This document shows, in pieces, positions 9,488 through 18,156 of a stretch of DNA of 18,156 nucleotides. Source of the DNA: Ichthyophonus hoferi. Its lineage: Eukaryota > Opisthokonta > Ichthyosporea > Ichthyophonida > Ichthyophonidae. The stretch spans positions 1-18,156 of the forward strand of contig NAOQ01000413.1 in NCBI GenBank assembly GCA_002751075.1. Direction: 5' to 3'. A model generated the notes under the pieces. That model made no database searches, was not told the origin of the DNA, and saw nothing but the letters and a program-made list of their open reading frames with translations. Positions within the stretch are counted from its first letter, which is position 1. Every line of letters begins with the position of its first letter. Both the position numbers and the translations under genes were made by a program.

Positions 9488-10602
9488 ATGCTGTTTACTA
9501 AGGTTACCGGCCTTGTGAGTTTCTTGACTGCTGTTTATGTCGGGTATGAGTTGGAGATAATGTTGCCAGAATTTATACTTAAGTACATATGTCCTAATGC
9601 TTTTGATTAATGGCTTGTTATAATGAATTGAGATATCCTTTATTTTTAAATATTGTATTAAGCCATATGGTGATAATTACCCAATTCATATATTGAGGTT
9701 TTGACTGCCAGCCAGTGTACTGCTACGTGTTGAGTTAGTGAGCTAAGAGTAGGTCCTTTTAACAAAAATTGTAATTTATGTCAGAAGATGGATTATTTAA
9801 ACATGAACCAAGCTCCCTATACCTTTTATTCAGACTTTCTGAATTAAACTCCAAACCATCCCTCGAGGTCCAGATTTTGCTGGAAAATTACGTTGAATAG
9901 TAGGATAAAGAGCTTTCACCCTCTTCTCCGAATGATTATTTCTCAGCTACAGGAGCAAAAGAGGCAAACTGTTTGAAATCCTGTTGCACTCATAATAATA
10001 TCGAAGAAGCTTACGGAGTACTGGTGGGCTTTGGCCACGCCTGAAAGAATTCTTAAGGAAATTAATCTAACAGTGTACGAGCCTAACTATACCCTTGCGC
10101 CAAACAGCGCTAAAACTTGGATATATACTGAAGATTGTGAAGTATATGCTTGCCACTGTCCGAATGAAGATTTAAATAACGATCCTTTGGCAAACACTAT
10201 AATGTGAGTCCGAGACAAATGTTGGAAAGAACAAAGCTCCCTATATTCCCTCGGGAGGAAATAAAAATCTCAGTCCACGGGATTCCATTTAGCCCAAGTT
10301 TTGCTGGGATATTAAAAAGGTCCAAGAGATAACTCAGTATCCTGCCCTGTCTTTGCAACTCTCCATTCCTGCCCTATAAGCCTGTTACTTGAGATTATAG
10401 CCTATTTGTGCAGATGCCTGGTACTGTTAGCAACAGTGTTTATAATTGGATTTTTACTCTGTCCGAAGATGTCCCTAAAACCATTTGCGTTATTGTGCCA
10501 GAGAGCTGCATTCAATTTGACGTATATGAAACCACCAGTTATGCTAAACTTGAACATTGTAAAATATATAGTCAGACACACAAATTTACAAGAAAGTATT
10601 AA
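9488..10602 (+). pseudogene. unrecognised secreted two-domain protein gene, probably decayed
   Basis: The unit may start at ATG 9488, where MLFTKVTGLVSFLTAVYV looks like a signal peptide. Coding-like blocks follow: 9784-9897 (EDGLFKHEPSSLYLLFRLSE...), the same frame again at 9904-10041 after two adjacent TAG codons (NDYFSATGAKEANCLKSCC), then a different frame at about 10017-10203 (YWWALATPERILKEINLTVY). A GTGAGT ... TTATAG intron at 10204-10400 joins this in frame to 10401-10602 (VYNWIFTLSEDVPKTICVIV) and a TAA. The last two blocks align with each other (Y-W, then -P--I---I---V, then a Cys and Tyr), so the protein holds a duplicated domain. The leader does not join the first block in frame with the splice sites I can see. 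The two TAGs and the frame change mean a pseudogene or unseen introns. I do not recognise the family. Confidence 0.45.
10204..10400 (+). other. putative intron containing a decayed copy of an exon-like block
   Basis: It begins GTGAGTCC and ends GATTATAG, and removing it keeps frame. Its first half (10229-10320) resembles 9805-9890: both hold AAGCTCCCTAT, then a TTTTGCTGG motif about 65 bases later. The tandem duplication therefore took in the first block too, and that block has lost its frame in the second unit. Confidence 0.5.
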
Positions 10603-10662
10603 TTTAGTTATATATATTTATGCTCGAGTATTCAGAAACACTCACTGCACATGATCTTGAAT

Positions 10663-10668
10663 AATAAA
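10663..10668 (+). terminator. polyadenylation signal AATAAA
   Basis: AATAAA lies about 60 bases after the TAA at 10602, a normal distance for a eukaryotic poly(A) signal. It supports the 3' end of the upstream unit. Confidence 0.45.
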
Positions 10669-10669
10669 A

Positions 10670-12050
10670 TAAATATCAACTGTCATTAATCTTATCCAAG
10701 TAGATTGTTTATACGTGATGTCACTGTAGTAGCCTAAAGCTCATATGTACGTTGTAAATATATGTATAATCATGATCATGTATAAATGTTTTTAAATATG
10801 TATCAACTACAATAAAATACAATATATTGTAACACATATGACTACCCTTAACATTTCTTTTATCTACCTGACCACAATGACTAGTGTTGAACAAATTAAC
10901 TAATCAAGGGATAACGGAAGCTGGGATGGACATTATATATGCTGATAAATTATTAGAAAAATATGTTCAGTTCAAATGACATGTCAAAATCTGACTGATT
11001 GAACCTTTCAAACTTGTTAAAAACTTGATAATACCACTACTATACTAATATATTACTCTATTAATATACTACTCTACTAATGGTTCTACATACATACACA
11101 TATTTTTGTATTTCTTACCTTATTGCAAATAGTTTATGGAGTCAATCACATATAGAGTACCTGTTGACATTTAAAAAAGAGAGGCTAATTAAAAACAAAC
11201 GTAAAAATTGGGGCTACAGCCAGGTCAATGTTTTAGTCAGTATACTTTTATGAAATATAATGTAATACAATATAATATAATATAATATAATATAATGTAA
11301 TATAATATAATATAATGCCACATAATATATTGAAATATAATATAGTATAATATAGTATAATATAATATAATATAATATACACACAGTTTCTGTTGATAAT
11401 GTTTGATATTTTTATTGTCTATTTTAAAAACACCCAAAAAAAAGAGAAAAGGAAGATAAGGAATATAATATGTTAGTCTTTAAGATTACTCTGACATTAG
11501 ATTCGTTGCAATGCAAATAATTTGGTAGAGGATATTAAAGATAGGATAGCGGCGTTCATTTTGTATCATGGGATAATATAACATTGTTTAATTACAGAGC
11601 AGTATTAAAGTTGTTCCTACCAAGTTGTTGACTTGTTCTATAACACACGTTCTTCATGCATCTAGTTTTTAAATTGGTGTTCCTCTTGGCCACCTACGCT
11701 AGACATACCCAATCAAAATAGGGAATAGTTAATTGTTAAAACAGGAATATTTAATTAATTTGGGTATTTATTTATAACTGTAATTATTTAATATCTGTCC
11801 TCACCTAAGGTATGCTGAAATTAAGCCACATTTTTAAACTGATGATCTGCTATTACTGATGACAGATATTTAGATATCAAATATATATAAAAATCAGTTA
11901 AGTTACATATATAGTACGCAGTATACCGTAATAAGGTTTAAAACATTTTAATACTATAAGAGGTAATCTAATAGTCTCGGGAATGATGGACTTGTTTGCT
12001 ACTAAGGTACAGTCACTAGTATTGTAGTAGGCTAGCTGGGAACATAATAT
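10670..12050. other. AT-rich intergenic DNA, no gene seen
   Basis: Apart from the TATAA-type repeat at 11255-11378 I see only short frames. A minus-strand frame of 66 codons (11237-11437) is made by that repeat and is not a gene. Downstream DNA of both flanking genes ends here (convergent orientation). Confidence 0.6.
11255..11378. repeat. (TATAA)n-like minisatellite
   Basis: About 120 bases of five-base TATAA/TAATA units carry scattered substitutions (TGTAA, TATAG, a GCCACA break near 11317). The tract is old enough to have interruptions. Confidence 0.9.
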
Positions 12051-12052
12051 AC

Positions 12053-12498
12053 TTATTTGCGCACAAATTGACGCTTAGACTCTGCAGTCACGAATTCACA
12101 AATCATGTTAGCATCATAATACCGAATCTTTTTGTTATCAGAAAGGCACTGACACTTGTTAGTAACAAATTTTCGTTCTTTTCTTTTATCTCGCTTGATA
12201 ATTTTCCATTCTCATATTTCATCTTACGAATAAAGTCAACGGAAAACGCATCATCATAATATTCAGTAGGTTCACCGCCCAGTTGAAACTTTAGGGTCTT
12301 TTCAACAAATGTTGTATAAAGATGTTTCGTAAACATATCCCCCTTAATTGTAAAAGTCATGTCAACATTTAACCTAGTCAACATGGCTCTCTTGATCATG
12401 TCGACACCAGCCAAAGCGAGCTGGGCAGAGCCTAGATCGCCGGAGTTCTTAAAATCAAGAGAATAGGTACCTACAAAATCTTGTAAAGTAGTAACCAT
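12053..12498 (-). CDS. fatty-acid-binding-protein family (intracellular lipid-binding protein)
   Basis: The frame opens at ATG 12498 with FVGTYSLDF at residues 8-16, the family's first strand. It continues with an N-terminal helical stretch, a hairpin strand (MTFTIKGDMFTKHLYTTF) and FQLGGEPTEYYDD, matching the LG-E-eE---D motif. There is no signal peptide, so it is cytosolic; the family carries fatty acids or other lipids in a beta barrel. Read straight through it ends at a TGA (12103) after 131 codons with an odd tail. A 41-base intron at 12082-12122 (GTATTATG, GCTAACA branch site, CTGCAG end) would instead give E-SKRQFVRK and a TAA at 12053. The product is then 134 residues, the usual size, with the R-x-F/Y motif that binds the lipid carboxylate. 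The intron is unusually short, so that end is an inference. This family is mostly known from animals. Confidence 0.75.
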
Positions 12499-12590
12499 GT
12501 TAGTTATGTTATTGTGAAGGGTTCAAGTGAAGTCTACGATACTGAAGGCAAAAATGACTTAGTATGATTTAAGATGAATGCATAAGCTGT

Positions 12591-12597
12591 TTATATA
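12591..12597 (-). promoter_or_regulatory. TATA box of the fatty-acid-binding gene
   Basis: On the minus strand TATATAA, in the context CTATATAAACAG, lies about 95 bases before the ATG at 12498. It is a close match to the TATA consensus at a suitable distance. Confidence 0.55.
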
Positions 12598-12889
12598 GAA
12601 TGGTTTTTCACATATACCAATTTAAGTGACAATTCATTGGGTACATATACATATAATTTGAATTACCGTAAATATGTGGGAGGGTTAGATTTTGCTTTCA
12701 GCACATTTCATTCGTACTTAAAGATTGACTTGACACATATCATGATTTGGTAATACGGTAATACATCTGTATTCTTTTCCAATCCTGTATAGAAACCAGT
12801 CTCTTTGCAAAACGCGCTTCTGCCTAAAGCAATAAGCACCGAGTGGTAATATCACTTTATTGGCACGTTTATTGTATGATAGTAATGAC

Positions 12890-14549
12890 AGTACTATTGG
12901 TCTACAGAAAAGTTAAAAATATATTTAGATCAGCTGCTCATACTAGCGGTATCGACAATATATTATATGTTACGTACGGTTACAGTTAGAGTTGTTATGA
13001 GCGCCATCTCATTTCTTGATTAAGCAACCTGCTACTGGCTATCTGCTGCTATATATGCATGCATACACACATGCATACATACATAGAGGTAAGCACAATC
13101 CAAGGGAATGGCAGTCTCCCCAATCCTACGACATTAGATTTTTGACCTGAAACTGGTTTTCAAAATTATTCCATATAATTTTGTAGAAACTGTCAAATCT
13201 GGGGTAAATGTTGCTACATCTGTATCTGGTATCTAAACCAATTACTGGAAGACAGTGAATAGATAATCGGTTCTAGTTCCCTGCGGCGACTAGACACATA
13301 CCTTAATGAATTAGCTAATGAGCCACTCAGTTACGGGAGAACAATATGATCATCGAGATAAGTTCAGATATTCCCAGTGGGTCCCTGTGATCTTTCATGA
13401 ATTTTATTAGCCAATACAAATATTTATAACTGGCCCCATTTAGGTTATTGGACACAGTTATATGGGTGTTAACCAAAAATCAGTGCTCGCACGAAAACAA
13501 AGTAAAAAAGAAAACAAATCAATAATAAAGGACCCGCTCACACAAACGCTGTAACACTAGCAAAAAACACACAGGCACTCATAACCCACACAAATATTTG
13601 CATCCAATTATATGTATGTAATAATCACATCCTTGTTGTAATACGTGGTCCACTGTTGGCAATCGCATACGATAATCATTCTTCAGATCTCTCGCTCATT
13701 CGGAAGTCAAAGAACTGCCTACTAACATTAAATAGTGGCAATAGTCATTATTCACATTGTAATATATCAGCCCATACTGATCGGTCGCATTGTGCAATTT
13801 CCACATTAGCGCCTAGGCGAATCAAAGCATCGATCCCTTCTGAAGTGCAACGGTACATTTATTACAGCCAGTTACCAAGAGAGTCGGTATACGTGCTTTA
13901 TGCAAAGGAGCACGTTAATGGTCCTTACTTTGGTAATCTCTCTCATTTTAAACAAATCCGGGTAACAGGAACACCTCTGTTTCTACTTATAAATTTCAAA
14001 AATAACTGTGACAAGTAGTTTACTTAGTTATTGGTTTAACCCATGCTCAAGGTCTAAGACACGCGCACAGTGCCCTCGGTATAATTTAACTATTTCAAGA
14101 ATGCGATGATAATACCGATCGAGATCAATTATTAGGAACTATCAATAACAATAGGCAGATCTACCAATCTCTACACATAATAAAATGATCTCTGTGACAA
14201 TAACATTAATAAGAAATATATATAAGTGCAGTAAAAAATAAATGATTTTAATATCACCTCCTGGTATGCACGTGAAGGCAACTGTTATACAGGAATTTAT
14301 TTCAGATAGATACACATGATAAGCCCATCTAATATCATACGTGTTTGTTTGTTTAGGAATTCAATAAAAATGGAATTGACCAATGAATTAGTAACACTAT
14401 TTCTCAATAGTGCCGGTTACCAAATGTAGAGATGGGATTTATTTTTGTTTTTTCAGCAAGAGTTACTTACCTACTAACAACTTTTTTTAAAAAAAAATCT
14501 CTTATAAACCATGTTGGAGCAATATATATTATTTCATGGCCGTAACCTT
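12890..14549 (-). repeat. repeat copy C (ankyrin-relic family)
   Basis: It has the same layout as copy B over its full length, ending at GGCCGTAACC near 14549. It is very close to copy A over the shared 870-2000 part. Its outer end starts about 300 bases upstream of the fatty-acid-binding gene TATA box, with CTACAGAAAAGTT shared with A. No coding transposase or terminal repeat is visible. Confidence 0.8.
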
Positions 14550-15197
14550 TACATACAATTTAAATTGGATTATAACTGGTCAATGACGTCAGACATTTGC
14601 AAAAGAGGCTTATCCATTCTCAAATACATAAAGGAACTATGCATATCTTTATTGTGAGCTAATAATCCTAAACATATTTGTTGAATGTAGAAGAAGCTCT
14701 CCGTTAAGCAGGTGATATATATGATAATGGTAATGCTAGTAGTGCCCTATACCATTCTCTCAATAAAACATAATGCTCTCATTAACAAATAAATCCTGCC
14801 TGTCTTCGGGATTATTTTAACAAATGGCGTTGTACACAAAATTTCCAATAGTCTTAACAGTTAATTTGGTTATTAAAGAAATATCCTATAGCTAAAACCG
14901 ATGCATGTGAGAGTATAACTTGTCAATGATGCACAATTTTAGAGTGGTCTAAGTTGTATAAATTAGTTTGAATTGTTTTTTTTTTTTGTTTTTTTAACAA
15001 ATTGCTGCATGATTATCTATTTTGTTTTGTAACAGTAGCAAATTACCTCCTAATGTCCTTAACAATGGATAAAAATGGGGTTTTCATTTATGTATTTTAG
15101 GATCCCTTTAAAGCATAATATGCACGACTAACTATACTTGTTTTTTATAATGTTGAAAGGCAATATTCTTATAAAATGTAAGTGCAATATTCTGGCT
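14550..15197 (-). other. diverged stretch between copy C and tandem units
   Basis: This part is not shared with copy B. Apart from the ankyrin-like fragments near 15000-15090 and a possible one near 14890-14930 (HASVLAIGYFFNN), it holds A/T homopolymers, with long T runs at 14970-14995, and no open gene. Confidence 0.4.
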
Positions 15198-15515
15198 AAA
15201 CCTTACGTCGCTTTTAGGGGTAGTTCCTTTAATCCTGAAACAACATAGCAGAATTTATTTTTATAGAAACTGACCCCGCCAATGCCAAAGAATTTGATAT
15301 TTTTTTGCAAAACTTTATTTAGATTTCAATAATTGTGCTAATGTGATAATAACCTTAGAACGTAACCTTATGCTGCGTTAAGGGGTACTTCCTTTTATCT
15401 TAAACAGCTATAACAGAGTTTTGTTTTATACAAACTGACCTCGCCAATATCGAAGTATTTTATGTTTGTATGTATAATAATTGTTAGGACTTCAATAATT
15501 GTGTTGATATAAAAG
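15198..15515 (-). repeat. two imperfect tandem units of about 165 bases
   Basis: Unit 1 (15198-15345) and unit 2 (15364-15515) share AACCTTA, GGGGTA.TTCCTTT, AAACTGACC.CGCCAAT and TTCAATAATTGTG in order. On the minus strand both encode the same kind of peptide, NIK-F-IG-VS-YK-K-CY followed by KE-PL-A, so the duplicated block was once protein-coding. Confidence 0.7.
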
Positions 15516-15565
15516 TAATTTAACACATTGTGGACAAGCTTCAAAATTAAAGGAATTGCATGTAG

Positions 15566-15737
15566 GGTAACTATAATTAACAATTATGGTTACACAGAAC
15601 TTCGGGTCACGTGAAGATTTTTCTCTTCATGTGTAGTCTTGGGGTTTGTAAGTTGCAAAAGCACAGGTCATTATCAATTGGCTCTCTTTACATTCCACAA
15701 ACCATAAGTTATGAAGATAACAGAGCAACAGCATAAT
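15566..15737 (+). repeat. direct repeat of 385-615
   Basis: Partner of the left block, in the same orientation, with the CACGTG E-box and the ATCAATTGGCTCTCTTTA core. The frame at 15709-15918 on the minus strand starts inside its end and then runs on into unique DNA; I do not recognise it. Confidence 0.75.
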
Positions 15738-16846
15738 TTGCAATTTGCATAAGGGCCAATAGCATCTTAGACCAAAAATTAATTAAACTCCATCCCAGTA
15801 TCCAGAGATTCGCTCGCCAATACAAATTCACTACAAACAAATTATCTATCAATCTATATCTTATTCCACTAGCCAATACCGGGTGGAGACAGTTTGTGAA
15901 CTTATCATTATCAATCACGAACCGGGGTTCTTTTGTGAGTCCAGATTGATTAATCGATGCTAATTAGAATTAATCGCATACTAAAGTTAGCTTTTATTAT
16001 CGCATCAATAAGGTCGATGCCACGATCTGATAATATAAGTATCATATAGGACAAACCGTATAGCATTCAAAAAATTATTTTAGAGCAAAGCTTGTAAACT
16101 GTTGTATTCTTGAAGATCGTTTTACACATGCATGTATACATAGTTCTAATGCTGGAATATAATATAAATATATTCTTAAAAAAAGTATAAAACTAAGCAA
16201 TAAAAACAATAATACTCATATATTATAAGCCTTGCTATAAAAAAACGACTTAAGGCTTATAAAATAGTATGTCAGAGCCTGTCGTAGAACTGTGTAATAA
16301 ACAATGTGACTGGCAGTTGGTTCTTGTTAGGCTAAAAAATGTACCCTTAATATATCGATCAGGTATACTACTTGGGATTGGTGTACCTGCGCCGCAAGGG
16401 AAAAGACTTCATTCTTAGTGCCAAGAAATATATATTTAGCTTCTGATATAGACGCGCTTCTGTTTTTCATATTACCAAATATAACGCATCCTATCTTAAG
16501 CAAGCACATACAAAGAGTCACTGTAAAGTTAAAATTCATAGTGTTCCAGGCTCTTGTTGTTTTTGATTATAAGCGTCGATTATTGCAAACCTTAAGATGT
16601 AAAAAAGCTTAAGTCAATGCCATTATTTTTTTTTGATTCAATGACGGGATTTTACTTTGAAATCCTTGTGGTTATTGGTTATCATTGTGTTATTCCTCTT
16701 AATAATAATATTTCATTATACACTACGTATTCATTTGCTAATTCAAACTGGCGTATAGATAACATTGGAACTCGATGCTTTCAGGGGTTCGCAACTAACT
16801 AACCCAAACGATTTATGTGCATTGAATGGTAATTATAGCACTTTTG

Positions 16847-17375
16847 TAAACACTACCGTAAATTTATACGGGATAAAGATCTCTCAACCATATTCCGTAT
16901 TGTTGATTGTCCAATAATTATGGATATCAAAAGGTATAAAGTCCTTCTTGTAACTTAACTTTCTTTAATTTGCGGCGTCTTTCGCGTGCGTTGTATTACG
17001 TTCAATAAAATTGAAGTTTGGCAGTTTGTATACTGTTTAAATAAATTAATTATTTTTAATGTAATTAGTACCAGACTTTATGACTGTTATATGTACGCAT
17101 AGTTCAACATGATTTCAATCACTGGTATCAGCTTGGTACACCGTGTACTTCAAGTTGTTCTCTTGGTGGGAGTAACAACTGGACGCGTGGTCAACATAGG
17201 TAATTACGTTTTTTACACTCTATTGGTTTTTCTTCAGAGCAATTATATTAATACCTCGCATACTTACTTGCCCCTTAGTGCTATCGATAACAAAACCAAA
17301 CTACAGCAAACCAAACTACAGCCATTCATGAACTAACTTTTTTTCGTGACCATCAGAGAACCCACCCGTATTCTC
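16847..17375 (+). repeat. right arm of long inverted repeat
   Basis: Reverse complement of 1-361. Relative to the left arm it has 150 additional bases at 17007-17156 and a 15-base tandem duplication in the intron (17294-17322, AACCAAACTACAGC twice). The conserved upstream part, 16847-17006, is probably promoter or leader. Confidence 0.9.
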
Positions 17376-18156
17376 AGGGGAAAACCAGGATCCACCTAAA
17401 TGTGTCTATAGCCACGATGAACCCCCTACCGGACTTCCTATGGTTATGTATCCTCTCTATTATGACCTTCCCCAATATAACCACGTCACGGGTGCTTGTA
17501 CTGATGAGCTTATCAAACGCATTAGTAAAGGATGTAAGTCAATCCTTGCTGTAATTAACCCTGGCAGTGGACCCGCACCCGTTGGCAGTCAAGGCTACAA
17601 TGGCTACCAGGTTCGTGTACAATTCTTATTATTTTCCGTGTATAATGATTCTATACTATGGGATAGTATATATTTATGTTTAATAAAATATTTCGTTTTT
17701 GATACGATGCAAATATTAAATACACGGTACGATAAATACCAAGCTTAAAGACGATGAGAATATAGGGGTCGATTGGGAATGAAAGTAAATATTAAAATAG
17801 ACTATAATAGAGCACATTTAGGTCGCTTGCATCTATAATTCTAGGCCGACATAATATAATACTCATATTGACACAACTGAAAATTTGTACAGGCATGCAC
17901 TAGAATGATGGACAGAAACGGTGTTCAGATGATCGGATACATTAAAACAAAGCTCTCTACCCAAGTATACAGTGGAAGATTTACGTATCACGGAGTTAGG
18001 TGAGTAGCATATTATTCTCTTATCCTATGTATAGTTGATTAAATTGATGCAGTTAAAAAATAAAATGCATGTAATAGTAGTACATTAGTATATTGCTGAT
18101 CTATCAAGTGGTTGTTTTCTTACACGGTTTTGGTTAACAGGAACATGACTGACATC
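17109..18156 (+). CDS. spherulin-4-like (GH135-like) cell-surface protein, 3' end outside window
   Basis: Four exons fit in frame: 17109-17199, 17357-17610, 17893-17999 and 18141 to the edge, with introns GTAATT...CAG, GTTCGT...CAG and GTGAGT...CAG. They give 156 residues so far. Residues 1 to about 25 look like a signal peptide (VLQVVLLVGVTTG). MVMYPLYYDLP is the first strand of the barrel, SILAVINPGSGPAP the second strand with the family's N-P-x-S-G-P motif, and GVQMIGYIKT the third strand. This is the spherulin-4 family, named from Physarum spherulins. It includes Aspergillus Sph3, the founding GH135 enzyme, which cuts galactosaminogalactan. The catalytic part lies largely beyond the right edge, so activity cannot be judged. 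The start is the first ATG giving a signal peptide; the mirror copy at the left end lacks it. Protein and splice fit are convincing. Confidence 0.85.

Larger units (their letters stand above)
13640..16765 (-). pseudogene. long ankyrin-repeat gene relic (right)
   Basis: Ankyrin-like pieces occur along 3 kb of the minus strand. A possible start MLSIRQFELANEYVVYNEIL lies at 16765. VFSLAAQVHQSQVVYLIDIL follows at about 16345-16408, within an open frame 16539-16327. Two related units, with NIKFFGIGGVSFYKNK and NIKYFDIGEVSLYKTK, lie near 15280 and 15440. NENPIFIH lies near 15075 and LLLLQNKIDNHAAI near 15000-15041. RAPLHKA (13894-13914) and LIRLGANVE (13799-13825) fall within copy C. They sit in several frames with stops between them, so the gene is dead or heavily fragmented. 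It points away from the spherulin-like gene, about 345 bases from its start. Individual motifs are short; the shared strand sense and spacing carry the call. Confidence 0.45.

Noticed and set aside
10406-10654. 82-codon frame overlapping the last exon of the two-domain unit
   Set aside because: The alternative frame continues in frame across the intron and resembles the upstream block; this one does neither.
11237-11437. 66-codon minus-strand frame rich in Tyr, Ile and Leu
   Set aside because: It is a translation of the TATAA-type repeat.
12068-12259. 63-codon plus-strand frame
   Set aside because: It is antisense to the fatty-acid-binding gene.
16418-16612. 64-codon plus-strand frame
   Set aside because: It overlaps the minus-strand frame with an ankyrin-like helix pair, has no similarity I recognise, and no upstream signals.
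1-18156. CRISPR array, rRNA or tRNA genes
   Set aside because: No regularly spaced repeats were seen and no rRNA-like segment; tRNA-like folds were looked for only by eye and none was convincing.

Overview
The window looks like nuclear DNA of an AT-rich eukaryote. Genes are sparse, some have GT-AG introns of roughly 140-280 bases (one possible intron is much shorter), and long stretches are decayed repeats. The three recognisable families are a spherulin-4/GH135-like wall protein, a secreted protein with two peritrophin-type chitin-binding domains, and a cytosolic fatty-acid-binding protein. The first suggests a fungus; the other two are commoner in animals. An early-diverging, possibly animal-associated fungus is my best guess, but the sequence does not settle the lineage.

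The two ends mirror each other. Bases 1-361 are the reverse complement of 16847-17375. Both carry the 5' part of a spherulin-4-like gene pointing out of the window. The right copy (17109 to the end, plus) has four exons in view and reads as intact. The left copy (minus) lacks a 150-base stretch that holds the start codon and first 16 codons in the right copy.

A family of diverged repeat copies fills much of the interior: copy A at about 870-2190, copy B at about 7573-9232 with an extra fragment at 7303-7390, and copy C at about 12890-14549. Short frames in them, and in flanking DNA up to 16765 and at 3700-3930, resemble ankyrin repeats. I read them as relics of ankyrin-repeat genes. In A and C they lie back to back with the spherulin genes, which fits one old inverted duplication of a [spherulin - ankyrin] pair.

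Three gene-like units lie between these copies. The chitin-binding gene (6731-7231, minus) has a TATA box. The unit at 9488-10602 (plus) is unrecognised; it has a signal-peptide-like start and two similar Trp/Cys domains, and is probably decayed. The fatty-acid-binding gene (12053-12498, minus) has a TATA box and probably a very small intron. The rest, mainly 2191-3660, 3931-4930, 5214-6730 and 10670-12050, is AT-rich DNA with simple repeats and no gene I can support. The genes do not form an obvious pathway; the spherulin-4 and chitin-binding proteins would both act at a cell wall or other chitin or polysaccharide surface.
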